This document shows, piece by piece, positions 1-8,799 of a stretch of DNA of 64,000 nt. Source of the DNA: Gemmatimonadota bacterium (GTDB lineage Bacteria; Gemmatimonadota; Gemmatimonadetes; Gemmatimonadales; Gemmatimonadaceae); assembly GCA_016719105.1 (NCBI GenBank), contig JADKAQ010000001.1:124001-188000 (forward strand), read 5' to 3'. The notes below the pieces were generated by a model. The model had not been told where the DNA came from, did not search any database, and worked only from the letters and a program-made list of their open reading frames with translations. The position numbers were made by a program, and so were the translations under genes. Each line of letters starts with the position of its first letter. Within the stretch, counting starts at the first letter, position 1.

Positions 1-240
1 CTCCCCACGGGTGCGGCTGGCCTGGACCTGATCGCGTATGAAAAGCACCAGTCGCTCCTGTTCGAAGGATCGCGCTGGGTCGACATGCGTCGCTGGGGTC
101 GCCTCGGTCAGCTGCCGATCGACACGCCAGGGATGTTCGTCGCCAAGGTCATGCCGATCCCGCAGGCGGAGTGCGATGCGCGCCGCCCGGTCGGGGCGCC
201 GGCGAGCGTCACGCCGCGTGGCTGCGAGGGGAACCTCTAG
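1..240 (+). CDS. SusD/RagB-like outer-membrane protein, C-terminal end (5' end outside window)
   Basis: The reading frame is open from base 1 to a TAG at 238-240 and encodes the last 79 residues of a larger protein. It contains YEKHQSLLFEGSRWVDMRRW followed by LPID and a MPIPQAECD segment, which is the typical C-terminal signature of SusD/RagB lipoproteins that bind nutrients at the cell surface beside a TonB-dependent SusC-like channel. The partner channel would lie upstream, outside the window. A related but truncated copy occurs at 1499-1912. A strong hairpin follows the stop. Family assignment is confident; the substrate cannot be told. Confidence 0.8.
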   Translation, partial: LPTGAAGLDLIAYEKHQSLLFEGSRWVDMRRWGRLGQLPIDTPGMFVAKVMPIPQAECDARRPVGAPASVTPRGCEGNL

Positions 241-265
241 TCCGCATTAGTTTTCTCTCTTGTAG

Positions 266-309
266 GACCTGCGGCCGCTCTCAGGTGAGAGCGGCCGCAG
301 GTCTTTATT
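266..309 (+). terminator. Rho-independent terminator after the SusD-like gene
   Basis: An 18-bp perfect inverted repeat (266-283 with 286-303, starting gacctgcggccgctctca) is followed by tttatta. It lies 25 bases after the SusD-like stop codon. Confidence 0.85.
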
Positions 310-409
310 ACGGTGAATTGCTGCCTGGTTTGCTCAAAGCTCAAACAGAGGGCAAGGTGTTCGTTGCAGCACGATCGTAGACAGAGTTCACACGTGTGGG
401 TTGGAACGA

Positions 410-1111
410 TCAGTAGTCATCGAAATTCGGAAGGTGCCACATGGAGTCAGAGTACGACTTCTTACCTGAGCACCAGTCTCTGGAGTAGAAGTGATGGTGA
501 CCCGGCGCGTACTTCGCCGAATCCGTCCCATTGTTGGGGCCTGGAAACTTGGTGGTATCCCGGTACGTGGTCTCTTCCATTCGCATGGTGCCGAGAACAC
601 CGCACACGCTGAAGCCAGCAGTGCCGCCATAGCTTGGCCAGTCCGGCCCTTTCACGAACATCGCGCCGCTCTGGTAGGAAGGATAGTTAGGCGCGTGATC
701 TTCGTTGATGAGCACCTTGGCGCGCGCGTAGGCCACGTAGCTAGGCATGTCTATCGCGAACGTAGTGGAATCTCGACCTGATTTTGTCTGATACGAGTTT
801 CCGCACACGTCGAAGCGATCGCAGTACTCGACATGCCATTCATAGAAGTATGGGCCTCCGGCTCCACCTGAGACGCTGTTTACCCAGAAGTCCTTGTGGC
901 TGCCATAGGTAGCCTTGGGGCTCCAGTTGTAGCTGGCGGTAATGGTAGTGCCAGACGGAGCTGTAGGATTGTCGCCGGAATCCATCAAGAGTCGTGACAG
1001 TGAAGGAAACTCAAGAGCAGAAGGAATCGGCGTGCTGTCGATGGAACTGCTGCATGCGGTAGTCGCGAGAGCGATCGCGCTCAGTGCGATCCGTCGTGAA
1101 TGTGGTCGCAT
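410..1111 (-). CDS. Hypothetical secreted lipoprotein
   Basis: This 233-residue protein starts with a basic segment and a hydrophobic stretch ending at LATTAC (Cys 20), a probable but not canonical lipobox. The mature part is rich in Ser, Tyr, Gly and Pro, with a region around residues 60-135 that reads like an Ig/PKD-type beta domain, and ends in NFDDY. I do not recognise the family. Its base composition is visibly lower in GC than all neighbours, and it sits antiparallel between two SusD-like C-termini, which suggests horizontal acquisition. The start ATG is at 1109-1111. Function unknown. Confidence 0.6.
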   Translation of the reverse strand: MRPHSRRIALSAIALATTACSSSIDSTPIPSALEFPSLSRLLMDSGDNPTAPSGTTITASYNWSPKATYGSHKDFWVNSVSGGAGGPYFYEWHVEYCDRFDVCGNSYQTKSGRDSTTFAIDMPSYVAYARAKVLINEDHAPNYPSYQSGAMFVKGPDWPSYGGTAGFSVCGVLGTMRMEETTYRDTTKFPGPNNGTDSAKYAPGHHHFYSRDWCSGKKSYSDSMWHLPNFDDY

Positions 1112-1498
1112 GATCTCTCCTGGTCAGGCGTCGTAGGTTGCGCGGCCTCGTCTATGAGGCGCGCACACGGCAGCTGCAGTGCGCTAGCACGGTAGTGTGC
1201 TTTGTCTCGGCATGCTGTGCGCCTGCGCACGCGAGGTACATGCGAAGGCTGCGCCCGCTTGCAGGTGGCGGAGTCGAGTATGGGCAGATGGCGATGCGGA
1301 GAGCCGGCGCGCTGAGCGAACGCCGCGCGAGCGCCGAACGATGCACGCTGGGGTGCGAGTGGTGCCACGTTAGGCAAGCCCGGCCGGCGGCGCGTGTCTG
1401 TCGACAACCCCGGCGTAAGCGCACAGGTCGGGCGCTCGTGAGAGTTGTCGTGCTGCCTGCGTTGCGCAGAACCGTGAGGCGATTGACCGACGCCTCCG
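1112..1498. other. Intergenic stretch, no supported gene
   Basis: I see no convincing protein or RNA gene here. It would hold the promoter of the minus-strand lipoprotein gene and the breakpoint at which the downstream SusD-like fragment begins. Confidence 0.5.
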
Positions 1499-1912
1499 GA
1501 CTCTCGACTGGACATCTGGCCGACCCAGACCTCGCCGGTGGCCATCATCCGCAACGAGGAGCTCCTCCTCCTGCGGGCCGAGGCGCTGTGGGCGCAGGGC
1601 CAGACCGGCCCGGCACTCGCCGACCTCAACATCGTTCGCACCACCTCGGGCAAGCTCGCGCCGCTCGCCTCGCTCGCCACGGGCGCGACTGGTCTCGACG
1701 CGCTCATGTACGAGAAGCACCTGTCGCTCCTTTTCGAAGGGACGCGTTGGGTCGACATGCGCCGCTGGGGCCACATCGGGCAGCTGCCGATCGACCGCGC
1801 CGGCCAGTTCGTCGCCAAGGTCATGCCGATCCCGCAGGCGGAGTGCGATGCACGCCGTCCGATCGGGGCGCCGGCCTCCGTCCTGCCGCGCGGCTGCGAG
1901 GGCAACCTCTAG
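1499..1912 (+). pseudogene. Truncated SusD/RagB-like C-terminal fragment
   Basis: The frame encodes about 137 residues beginning DSRLDIWPTQTSP, then IIRNEELLLLRAEALWAQG (the classic SusD TPR-like helix) and the same EGTRWVDMRRW / MPIPQAECD tail as the copy ending at 240. An in-frame TGA at 1484-1486 closes the frame and there is no signal peptide or N-terminal two thirds, so this is a remnant. A GTG at 1538 is the only obvious start codon. The two copies differ clearly at nucleotide level, so this is not a recent duplication. Confidence 0.75.
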
Positions 1913-1943
1913 TCGCACGGTTCGATCCTGTTCCACGGTTGCA

Positions 1944-1985
1944 GCCGGCGGCCGGTCCCTTCGGGGGCCGGCCGCTCGGCATTTG
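1944..1985 (+). terminator. Terminator-like hairpin after SusD fragment
   Basis: A long GC-rich stem (1944-1959 with 1964-1980) closes on a TTCG tetraloop and is followed by attt. One bulge is present. Confidence 0.6.
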
Positions 1986-2179
1986 TGGGGACTCGGGGGC
2001 GTTAGGCGGCGGGGCGACGTGCGCTCCCTCCGGGGCCGGCGTGCCGATCGCCGTCGCAGGGGTCGGCGTCGCAGGGGGCTGCGTCGCAGGGGGCTGCGTC
2101 GCAAGCGCCCCCATCGCTCGGGTCGGCGACGCGCCGGCGACCGATGAAACGTGCGCGCCTCGGGTGCGTAGATTCCATC

Positions 2180-2977
2180 ATGGCCGCCGCTTCTCCCATC
2201 GCCGCCCCCAACGCCACCCTCCCCGCCACACGACGGGGCTACTGGCACGAGAGCCGCTCTCCGCGCTACTCGCTGACCTTCGCCATCCCGCTCCTCGTAC
2301 TCTACGAGGCGCTCGCCGCCGCGCTCTCGCAGGACGCCAACGGTGTGCGCAACGGCGCCGACGTCCTCCTCAAGTCGGCCTTCCAGGCGGTGCTCGGCGG
2401 GCGCGGACAGCTCGTTTTCGGCGTGGTCCTCGTGGGGACCATGGTCGCGTTCATCGTGCGCGACCTGCGGCGTTCACCCGGTGGGCTCAAGGGCTCCACT
2501 TTCGTCGGGATGCTTGTCGAATCGGTCGTGCTAGCGGCGCTCTTCGGCACCGTGGTGGGCCTCCTGACCGCGCAGCTGGTGGGTGCACTGGTTGGCGGCG
2601 GTCAGGCGACCGGGTTGGCGATGGGCGCGCTGGATGGCGTCGGATGGCCCACCGCGCTGATGGTCTCGTTGGGAGCCGGGCTGTACGAGGAACTCCTCTT
2701 CCGCGTGATCCTGGTCTCGGTCCTCCTCTGGTCGGCCAAGAAGCTCTTCGGATGGGGGCCCGTCGCCTCGGGCATCTTCGCCACGCTCACGGCGGCGCTG
2801 ATCTTTTCGGCCTTCCACTACGTGGGACCATTCGGCGATCGACTGGAGCTGGGAAGCTTCGCCTTCCGCGCCATCGCCGGTGTGGCGTTCAGCGCGCTGT
2901 ACATCGTGCGCGGCTTTGGGATCACGGCGTGGACGCATGCGCTGTACGACGTGATGCTGCTGGTCACGCGCGGGTAG
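2180..2977 (+). CDS. CPBP-family intramembrane metalloprotease (CAAX/Abi type)
   Basis: This 265-residue membrane protein has the three family motifs in order: YEELLFR (EExxxR, about residue 170), FSAFHY (FxxxH) and HALYDVM near the C-terminus. These Glu and His residues form the intramembrane active site in CPBP proteases, which cleave prenylated or small membrane proteins. I count six to seven hydrophobic segments. I chose the ATG at 2180 because translation from an in-frame ATG at 2144 adds only a non-hydrophobic basic stretch. No Shine-Dalgarno sequence is evident. It is a single gene with no clear operon partner; the natural substrate is unknown. Confidence 0.85.
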   Translation: MAAASPIAAPNATLPATRRGYWHESRSPRYSLTFAIPLLVLYEALAAALSQDANGVRNGADVLLKSAFQAVLGGRGQLVFGVVLVGTMVAFIVRDLRRSPGGLKGSTFVGMLVESVVLAALFGTVVGLLTAQLVGALVGGGQATGLAMGALDGVGWPTALMVSLGAGLYEELLFRVILVSVLLWSAKKLFGWGPVASGIFATLTAALIFSAFHYVGPFGDRLELGSFAFRAIAGVAFSALYIVRGFGITAWTHALYDVMLLVTRG

Positions 2978-3024
2978 CGCTGGTGTTCGGCTCCTCCTCG
3001 AGTCGAAGCGCGACGTCCGCAAGG

Positions 3025-3169
3025 AAAAGCTCGACACGGAGGTTCACGGAGGTAACACGGAGGTTCACGGGGGAAAGCACTGCCGTGGTACGGTGCGCAG
3101 ACGTACCCCGCGCTCGACAACCTCCGTGAACCCCCGTGTATCCTCCGTGAACCTCCGTGTCTTGCTTTT
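3025..3169. repeat. Long palindromic intergenic repeat, copy 1
   Basis: The left arm 3025-3073 and the right arm 3121-3169 are near-perfect inverted repeats, separated by 47 bases. Each arm is itself built of tandem acacggaggttcacggaggt-like units. The left arm starts with aaaagc and the right arm ends with gctttt. Related copies are at 6518-6634 and 13181-13301. Confidence 0.85.
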
Positions 3170-3276
3170 GAACGTCTATCGCCCCGCGCGCCGCCGGAGA
3201 TTGCGCCCGCCCCCCCGCGTCGCGAGGTTCCGGTAGGCGGCCCGCGCCCGGGCCCTCACGTCACCACGACCTCGAC

Positions 3277-4389
3277 ATGTCCCGATACCTCCATCGCGCC
3301 TCATCCACGCGCGTCTTCGCGCTCGCGCTCGTGTCCGCCGCGGCCACGCTCACTGCCTGCTCGCGCTCGGCGACGATCGCCAACGGCGGCGCCACGCCGT
3401 TTCGCAGCACGACGGTCGACTCCGCCTACGTGCTCTCGCTCCTGACGGCGCTCTCGCACGACTCCATGGCTGGCCGAATGACCGGCGCGCCGGGCTCCGC
3501 ACGCGCGGCCCGCATGATCGGCGAGCAGATGCAGCGCATCGGACTTACCCCGGCGGGTGATTCGGGCTTCTTCCAGCGGGTTCCGCTCTATCAGGTGCAA
3601 CGCACCATGGGGAACCAGACGCGCACGGTGCCGGCGCTGGCCGCGTCGTTCGCGGCGCTGGATACCATCTCCGCCGCGCGCCGCCTCACCGGGGTGAACG
3701 TGGTCGGCGTGATGCGCGGGAGCGACGCCGCGCTGGCCGGCGAGGCCATCCTGGTCGATGCGCATTACGATCACCTGGGCACCACCACCGCCGTCGACGG
3801 CGATTCCGTCTTCAACGGCGCCGATGACGACGCCTCGGGGACCATCGCCGTGCTGGAGATTGCCCGCGTCCTGGCCGCCGGCCCGCGCCCCAAGCGCACC
3901 ATCATCTTCGCCGCCACCACCGGCGAGGAAGTCGGCTTGTTAGGCACGCGCTGGTACATCCAGCACCCCGTGCACCCGCTTGACCGCACCGTGGCCAACC
4001 TCGAGATCGAGATGATCGGGCGACCGGACTCGCTCGCCGGCGGGCGAGGGAAGGGGTGGCTCACCGGCTACGAGCGCTCGACGATGGGCGAGGCGCTGGC
4101 GGCGGCCGGGATTCCGCTCGTCCCCGACAAGCGCCCCGAGCAGAACTTCTTCATGCGGAGCGACAACATCGCCTTTGCGCGCCTCGGCATCCCGGCGCAC
4201 ACGCTGTCGTCCTTCAACCTGCACGCCGACTACCACCGGCGCACCGACGATGCGTCGCGCGCCGATGCCGGGCACATGGCGCAGGTGATCGACGCGGCCG
4301 CGCGCGCCGTGCGCCTCCTGGCCGACGGCCCCAAGCCGGAGTGGAAGCCCGGCGGGCAGCCCGGCCCGGCCGCGCCGCGCCGCCAGTAG
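3277..4389 (+). CDS. M28-family zinc aminopeptidase, lipoprotein
   Basis: This 370-residue protein begins with a lipoprotein signal ending at LTAC (Cys 28). The metal-binding residues of the M28 family are visible: the first His in VDAHYDHLG, Asp in FNGADDDASG, Glu-Glu in TGEEVGLLG, the acidic residue in LEIEMIGRPD and the final His in HADYHRRTDD. M28 enzymes carry two zinc ions and remove N-terminal residues from peptides. It probably acts in the periplasm or at the outer membrane to digest imported peptides. It is followed after 52 bases by the PLP enzyme gene. Family assignment is firm; exact specificity is open. Confidence 0.9.
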   Translation: MSRYLHRASSTRVFALALVSAAATLTACSRSATIANGGATPFRSTTVDSAYVLSLLTALSHDSMAGRMTGAPGSARAARMIGEQMQRIGLTPAGDSGFFQRVPLYQVQRTMGNQTRTVPALAASFAALDTISAARRLTGVNVVGVMRGSDAALAGEAILVDAHYDHLGTTTAVDGDSVFNGADDDASGTIAVLEIARVLAAGPRPKRTIIFAATTGEEVGLLGTRWYIQHPVHPLDRTVANLEIEMIGRPDSLAGGRGKGWLTGYERSTMGEALAAAGIPLVPDKRPEQNFFMRSDNIAFARLGIPAHTLSSFNLHADYHRRTDDASRADAGHMAQVIDAAARAVRLLADGPKPEWKPGGQPGPAAPRRQ

Positions 4390-4441
4390 CTCGCACGCCG
4401 TCGTTCGTCGATCGTCGCTCGCCGCCCGCAGCCCACACGTC

Positions 4442-5584
4442 ATGTCGCACGACACCACGCACGCGTTGCACCTGGAGACGGTTGCCGTCCACGCCGGCCA
4501 CGCCCCCGATCCCACCACCGGGGCCGTGGCCGAGCCGTTGCACCTGTCGACGACCTTCCTGCGGGCCCCCGACGGGACCTACCCGAGCGGCTACGTCTAC
4601 TCGCGCGATCGCACCCCCAACCGCTCCGCCCTCGAGACGGCGCTCGCCGCGCTCGACGGGGGCGCCGACGCGGCGGCGTTCTCGTCGGGGCAGGCGGCGG
4701 TGGCGGCCGTCCTGCAGTCGCTCGCCCCGGGCGATCACGTGATCTGCCCGAACGCCGTGTACTACGGCACCAAGAAGCTCCTCGCGCAGGTCTTTGCCCC
4801 ATGGGGGCTCGAGTATTCGATCGTCGACACGACCGACCTCGAGGCCGTGCGCGCGGCGGTTCGTCCGCGCACGACCCTCGTGTGGGTCGAGACGCCGTCC
4901 AACCCCACCTTGGCCATCACCGACATCGCCGGCTGCGCCGCCATCGCCCACGCGGCGGGGGCCCGCCTTGCGGTCGACAACACCTGGGCCACCGCGCTGG
5001 GGCAGCGGTCGTTGGCGTTAGGCGCGGACCTGGTGATGTACTCGACCACGAAGTACTACGGCGGCCACTCCGACACGCTGAGCGGCGCCCTCGTGACCGC
5101 ACGCGCCGACGACCTGTGGGAACGCATCCGCCTGGTGCAAAGCTCGGTGGGCTCCGTCGCCGCTCCCTTCGACTGCTGGCTCGTGCACCGCGGCATCGCC
5201 TCGCTCCCCTGTCGCCTGCGCCAGCACACCCACAACGCCGAGATGGTCGCGGCGTTCCTCGACTCGCACGCACGCGTCGAGGCCACGCACTATCCGGGGC
5301 TCCCCGCCCACCCGGGGCACGCCGTCGCCGCTCGCCAGATGCAGCTCTTTGGCGGGATGGTCTCGTTCCAGGTGCAGGGGAGCGCCGCCGACGCGCTGGC
5401 CGTCGCCGGCCGGCTCCGGATCTTCACCCAGGCCACATCGTTAGGTGGCGTGGAGAGCCTCGTCGAACATCGCAAGTCCGTCGAGGGGCCCGAGTCCCCA
5501 ACCCCAGACAACCTCCTCCGCCTCTCCGTCGGCCTCGAACACGCCACCGACCTGGTCGAGGACCTTCGGCAGGCGCTGGGGTAG
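4442..5584 (+). CDS. Cys/Met-metabolism PLP-dependent enzyme (cystathionine gamma-lyase/synthase family)
   Basis: The 380-residue protein matches the full length of trans-sulfuration enzymes. It has the substrate/PLP-phosphate motif YSRDRTPNRSALE, the SSGQAA loop, VETPSNPTL, the PLP-binding Asp in AVDNTWAT and the Schiff-base lysine in STTKYYGGHSD, and ends with the family's GVESLVEHRKS and LRLSVGLE segments. Such enzymes make or break cystathionine, homocysteine or methionine. Sequence features alone do not separate gamma-synthase, gamma-lyase, beta-lyase or methionine gamma-lyase, so no symbol is given. The start is the first ATG after the M28 gene. Confidence 0.88.
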   Translation: MSHDTTHALHLETVAVHAGHAPDPTTGAVAEPLHLSTTFLRAPDGTYPSGYVYSRDRTPNRSALETALAALDGGADAAAFSSGQAAVAAVLQSLAPGDHVICPNAVYYGTKKLLAQVFAPWGLEYSIVDTTDLEAVRAAVRPRTTLVWVETPSNPTLAITDIAGCAAIAHAAGARLAVDNTWATALGQRSLALGADLVMYSTTKYYGGHSDTLSGALVTARADDLWERIRLVQSSVGSVAAPFDCWLVHRGIASLPCRLRQHTHNAEMVAAFLDSHARVEATHYPGLPAHPGHAVAARQMQLFGGMVSFQVQGSAADALAVAGRLRIFTQATSLGGVESLVEHRKSVEGPESPTPDNLLRLSVGLEHATDLVEDLRQALG

Positions 5585-5683
5585 GAAGGGCGCCCGATCC
5601 AAAGAGCGATGGCAGGGTGAAGCACGGCAGTCGAAGATGAGCCCCTCGGCATCTCCACGCCGCGTGATCTCTAGAAGCTGTCA

Positions 5684-5730
5684 CTCGTCTTCCCGTCTTC
5701 TCGTCTTCTCGTCTTCTCGTCTTCGCGTCC
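5684..5730. repeat. Octamer tandem repeat upstream of SIMPL gene
   Basis: About five imperfect copies of ctcgtctt end ten bases before the start codon at 5741. Being in the 5' leader, copy-number changes could alter the leader of the downstream gene. Confidence 0.75.
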
Positions 5731-5740
5731 TCGGTGTCCC

Positions 5741-6475
5741 ATGGATGACCGCAAGTCCCAATACCTCTACGGCTTCGCCGCCCTCGGCCTCAGCATCGCC
5801 CTCGGCCTCTTCTTCGTCTCCGGCGCCCTCAAGGACATTCGCCGCGGCAATGAAGAGGTCACCGTCACCGGCTCGGCCCGCCGCCCCATCCGCTCCGACT
5901 TCGTCGTCTGGCGGCTGAGCGTCGCCGTGCAATCGGCGTCCATTCAAGCAGCGTCGGCCGAGCTCACGCGCGGCACCGACCGCGTGCGCGAATTCCTCAA
6001 GGCCGAGGGGGTCAACGATTCGCTCCTCACGGTCAAGCCGGTCGAGGCGATGGGGATCTCCGAGACGCTCCCCGATGGGCGCGAGACGGGGCGCGTCATC
6101 GCCACCCGCCTCTCACAGGCGTTCGAGATCCGCAGCCGCGATGTCGATGGGATCACCCGCGTCTCCCAGCGTGCCAGCTCCCTCATCGCCGACGGCGTCC
6201 CGCTCCAGGCGTCGTCGCCGGAGTACCTCTACACCAAGCTCGCCGACGTGCGCGCCGGCCTCCTCGAGGACGCCACGCGCGACGCCAAGCAGCGCGCCGA
6301 GGCGATCGCCAAGAGCTCGGGTGCCACGGTGGGCGCCGTGCGCGACGCGCGCATGGGCGTCTTCCAGATCACCCCCCGCTTCTCCACCGAAATCAGCGAC
6401 TACGGGGTGAACGACGTCAGCAGCATCGACAAGGACGTCACGGCGGTGGTGCGGGCGACGTTTCAGCTGCGGTGA
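5741..6475 (+). CDS. SIMPL-domain (DUF541) membrane-anchored periplasmic protein
   Basis: This 244-residue protein has one N-terminal membrane anchor (about residues 9-29) and then a SIMPL domain: EEVTVTGSARRPIRSD, the central LKAEGVNDSLLTVKPVEA region, AFEIRSRDVDGI, and the helical segment around DATRDAKQRAEAIAKSSG with the closing VVRATFQLR strand. SIMPL proteins form periplasmic or surface oligomers and are linked to stress protection, but no catalytic activity is established. An octamer repeat tract immediately precedes the ATG. It stands alone, convergent with the histidine kinase gene downstream. Confidence 0.85.
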   Translation: MDDRKSQYLYGFAALGLSIALGLFFVSGALKDIRRGNEEVTVTGSARRPIRSDFVVWRLSVAVQSASIQAASAELTRGTDRVREFLKAEGVNDSLLTVKPVEAMGISETLPDGRETGRVIATRLSQAFEIRSRDVDGITRVSQRASSLIADGVPLQASSPEYLYTKLADVRAGLLEDATRDAKQRAEAIAKSSGATVGAVRDARMGVFQITPRFSTEISDYGVNDVSSIDKDVTAVVRATFQLR

Positions 6476-6517
6476 GGTAGGCGGGCAGTCGAGTCCTTCT
6501 TACGGGGGCACTGCCGA

Positions 6518-6634
6518 GAAGCGGGACACGGAGGTGCACGGAGGTCACTCGGGGGTTCACGGAGGAAGTTCCGGCGCGCGCCGATCTCCTCCGTGAACCC
6601 CCGTGTGTCCCCCGTGCCCTCCGTGTCCCGCTTT
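6518..6634. repeat. Long palindromic intergenic repeat, copy 2
   Basis: The left arm 6518-6566 and right arm 6587-6634 are inverted repeats built of cacggaggt-type units, with a 20-base centre containing ggcgcgcgcc. It lies between the convergent SIMPL and histidine kinase genes and so could terminate both. Confidence 0.85.
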
Positions 6635-6651
6635 GGGATGCCGTGGTCGCC

Positions 6652-8610
6652 CTACGCGTCCAGCGCCGTGCGCAAGACCGCGTCCAGCTCCTCCACCCGA
6701 AACGGCTTCTGGATGCACGCCGTGACGAAGCCCGGCGCAAAGCGGCCACTGACCTCGCTCTCGCTGAAGCCCGACATGAGCACGATGGGGAGCTCCGAGT
6801 CGATCGCGCGGATCGCGGCGACCAGCTCCTCGCCCCCCATCCGCGGCATCGTCAAGTCGATCACCGCCAACTGCACCGCGTCGCGTTCGCGCCGGTAGGC
6901 GTCGAGCCCCTCCACGCCGTCGGTGGCCACGCACACCTGGTAGCCGTGGCGCTCCAGCATCGCACGCGACACCTCGCACACCGTCGGGTCGTCGTCGACG
7001 ACGAGGATCACGCCGCTCCCGCGCAGGTCGCCCTCGCGCGCCGCCGGGGTCCGGTTCGTCCCGGGCGTCCCTGGGACGCTCACGGGGAAGAGGACGCGAA
7101 AGGTCGTCCCCTCGCCGGGGGTGCTGTCCACGGTGATCGTCCCGTGGTGGCCGCGCACGATGCCTAACGTCGCCGCCAACCCCAGTCCGCGCCCGGTGAA
7201 CTTGGTCGAGAAGAACGGGTCGAAGATGCGCTGCATCGTCTCCGGCGTCATCCCGATCCCCGTGTCCGCCACCTCCACGAAGGCGTACACCCCTTCGTCG
7301 AGGTCGTAGTCCATGTACGGCGATTGCAGTGCCTCACGATCGGCCCACATCACTCCGGTGCGCAGCGCGATCGTCCCGTTCTCTCCCGACAGCGCGTCCG
7401 ACGCGTTCGTGATCAGGTTCATCACCACCTGTCGCACCTGCGTCGCGTCGGCCTCCACCGGCGGTACCTCACGCCCGAAGTCGAACTGCAACGACGCCTT
7501 CTTCGAGATCACCGTCTGCAGCAGGTGCGCCATCTCCGACACCAGCGCCGAGAGGTCGAGCGGGCGCACCACGAAGCGCCCGCGCCCGGAGTAGGCGAGC
7601 ATCTGCTTCGTGAGGTCGGCCGCGCGCAGCGCCGCCGTCTCCACGTCGCGCAGGAGTTCGTGCAGCTCCGAGGTCGGCTCCACGTCCATCAGCGCCAGCG
7701 ACGCGTTCCCGAGGATCCCCACCAGCAGGTTGTTGAAGTCGTGGGCGATCCCCCCGGCCAGCACCCCCAGGCTCTCCAGCTTCTGCGCATGCTGCATCTG
7801 CTGCTCGAGGCGCTTGCGCTCGGTGATGTCCTGCCCGCTGGCGATCACGCCTAACGGTCGGGAGTTCACGTCCAGCAGCCGCGTCACCGTCCACAGCACC
7901 GTGCGCGCGTCGCCGCGCCGCGAGACGATCGCGTCCTCGCGCGGGCGCGGCGTGTCGCCCGCCAGCACGCGGATGACCTCGTGCCGCATCGCCTCCCGAC
8001 GCGCCTCGTCACTCATCAATGCGAAGTAGTCGCGCCCCAGCACCTCGCGCCGGGCATAGCCGAACAACCGCTCCGCCTCACGGTTCCACTCGATCACCAT
8101 GCCGTCAGGCGCAATGCCGATCAGCACGCTCCCGGTCGTCTCGATCAGCGAGCGGTACCGATGCTCGCTCGCCAGCAGCGCCTGCTCCGCCGCCCGGCGT
8201 TCCGTCACGTCGCGAAGAAAGACGTACGTCAACGGCGTGCCGTGCGCGTCGCGGAACACCGTCGAGGTGATCTCGGCCTCGAATGGGGAATCGTCCTTGC
8301 GCCGCATCGTCACGACCCCGGCGAAGCGCCCCGTCTTGCGACGCGTGGCGAGCGCCGAGTGCACGCGGTCGTCGCGCGGGTCGGTCAGGTCGCGTGTGCC
8401 GAGCCCCACCATCTCGCCGGGTTCGCGCAGGAAGAGCTTTCCCGCCTCCCCGTTCGCCGCCAGCACCTCGCCGTCGAACGTGGTCAGGAGGATCGCCTCG
8501 AGCGAATGCTCGAAGATCGCCCGATAGTGCGACGCGTCGGACTCCGGCATCGCCGAGGGCGGTACCGGAAAGCGAAGTGCGTCGGGCGTCTCTTCCCCTC
8601 GAACGACCAT
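6652..8610 (-). CDS. PAS-PAS hybrid sensor histidine kinase with C-terminal receiver domain
   Basis: The 652-residue protein has, in order, two PAS domains (about residues 25-140 and 145-270, each ending in a DxTERR-type PAC segment), a HisKA domain with the phospho-acceptor His in GGIAHDFNNLL, an HATPase domain (N box MNLITNASDAL, G1 VADTGIGM, G2 GRGLGLAAT) and a receiver domain (VVDDDPTVCEV, phospho-acceptor Asp in VIDLTMPRMGG, Lys in QKPF). No membrane segment is visible, so it should be cytoplasmic. The HDFNN-type kinases commonly relay to separate outputs. I chose the ATG at 8610; a GTG at 8688 and an ATG at 8550 are alternatives. No cognate regulator is adjacent. Confidence 0.88.
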   Translation of the reverse strand: MVVRGEETPDALRFPVPPSAMPESDASHYRAIFEHSLEAILLTTFDGEVLAANGEAGKLFLREPGEMVGLGTRDLTDPRDDRVHSALATRRKTGRFAGVVTMRRKDDSPFEAEITSTVFRDAHGTPLTYVFLRDVTERRAAEQALLASEHRYRSLIETTGSVLIGIAPDGMVIEWNREAERLFGYARREVLGRDYFALMSDEARREAMRHEVIRVLAGDTPRPREDAIVSRRGDARTVLWTVTRLLDVNSRPLGVIASGQDITERKRLEQQMQHAQKLESLGVLAGGIAHDFNNLLVGILGNASLALMDVEPTSELHELLRDVETAALRAADLTKQMLAYSGRGRFVVRPLDLSALVSEMAHLLQTVISKKASLQFDFGREVPPVEADATQVRQVVMNLITNASDALSGENGTIALRTGVMWADREALQSPYMDYDLDEGVYAFVEVADTGIGMTPETMQRIFDPFFSTKFTGRGLGLAATLGIVRGHHGTITVDSTPGEGTTFRVLFPVSVPGTPGTNRTPAAREGDLRGSGVILVVDDDPTVCEVSRAMLERHGYQVCVATDGVEGLDAYRRERDAVQLAVIDLTMPRMGGEELVAAIRAIDSELPIVLMSGFSESEVSGRFAPGFVTACIQKPFRVEELDAVLRTALDA

Positions 8611-8799
8611 CGGGACAGACACGGGCAGGCGGCGTCGGGTGGATCGTGAACGTGCTCTAATTGACGTCCAGACCTGGACCCGTGTCACAGATCACGCCCC
8701 GTTTCCCTCCCACCCTTCTCTCGCTCCGGTTCGACACGGCTCTGGCCCACGGAACGCTTTACAGGTTACTCTTTTCTCTCCTCGATCCGGACGACTCGC

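Noticed and set aside
1365..1380. GTTAGGC resembling an integron attC end next to the odd lipoprotein gene
   Set aside because: No matching R'' site or imperfect hairpin at the right distance; the motif belongs to the word enriched across the whole window.
1138..3129. Very long plus-strand open frame across the SusD fragment and the CPBP protease gene
   Set aside because: Its product is Arg/Ala/Gly/Pro-rich with no domain and is out of frame with two recognisable proteins; typical of open frames on high-GC DNA.
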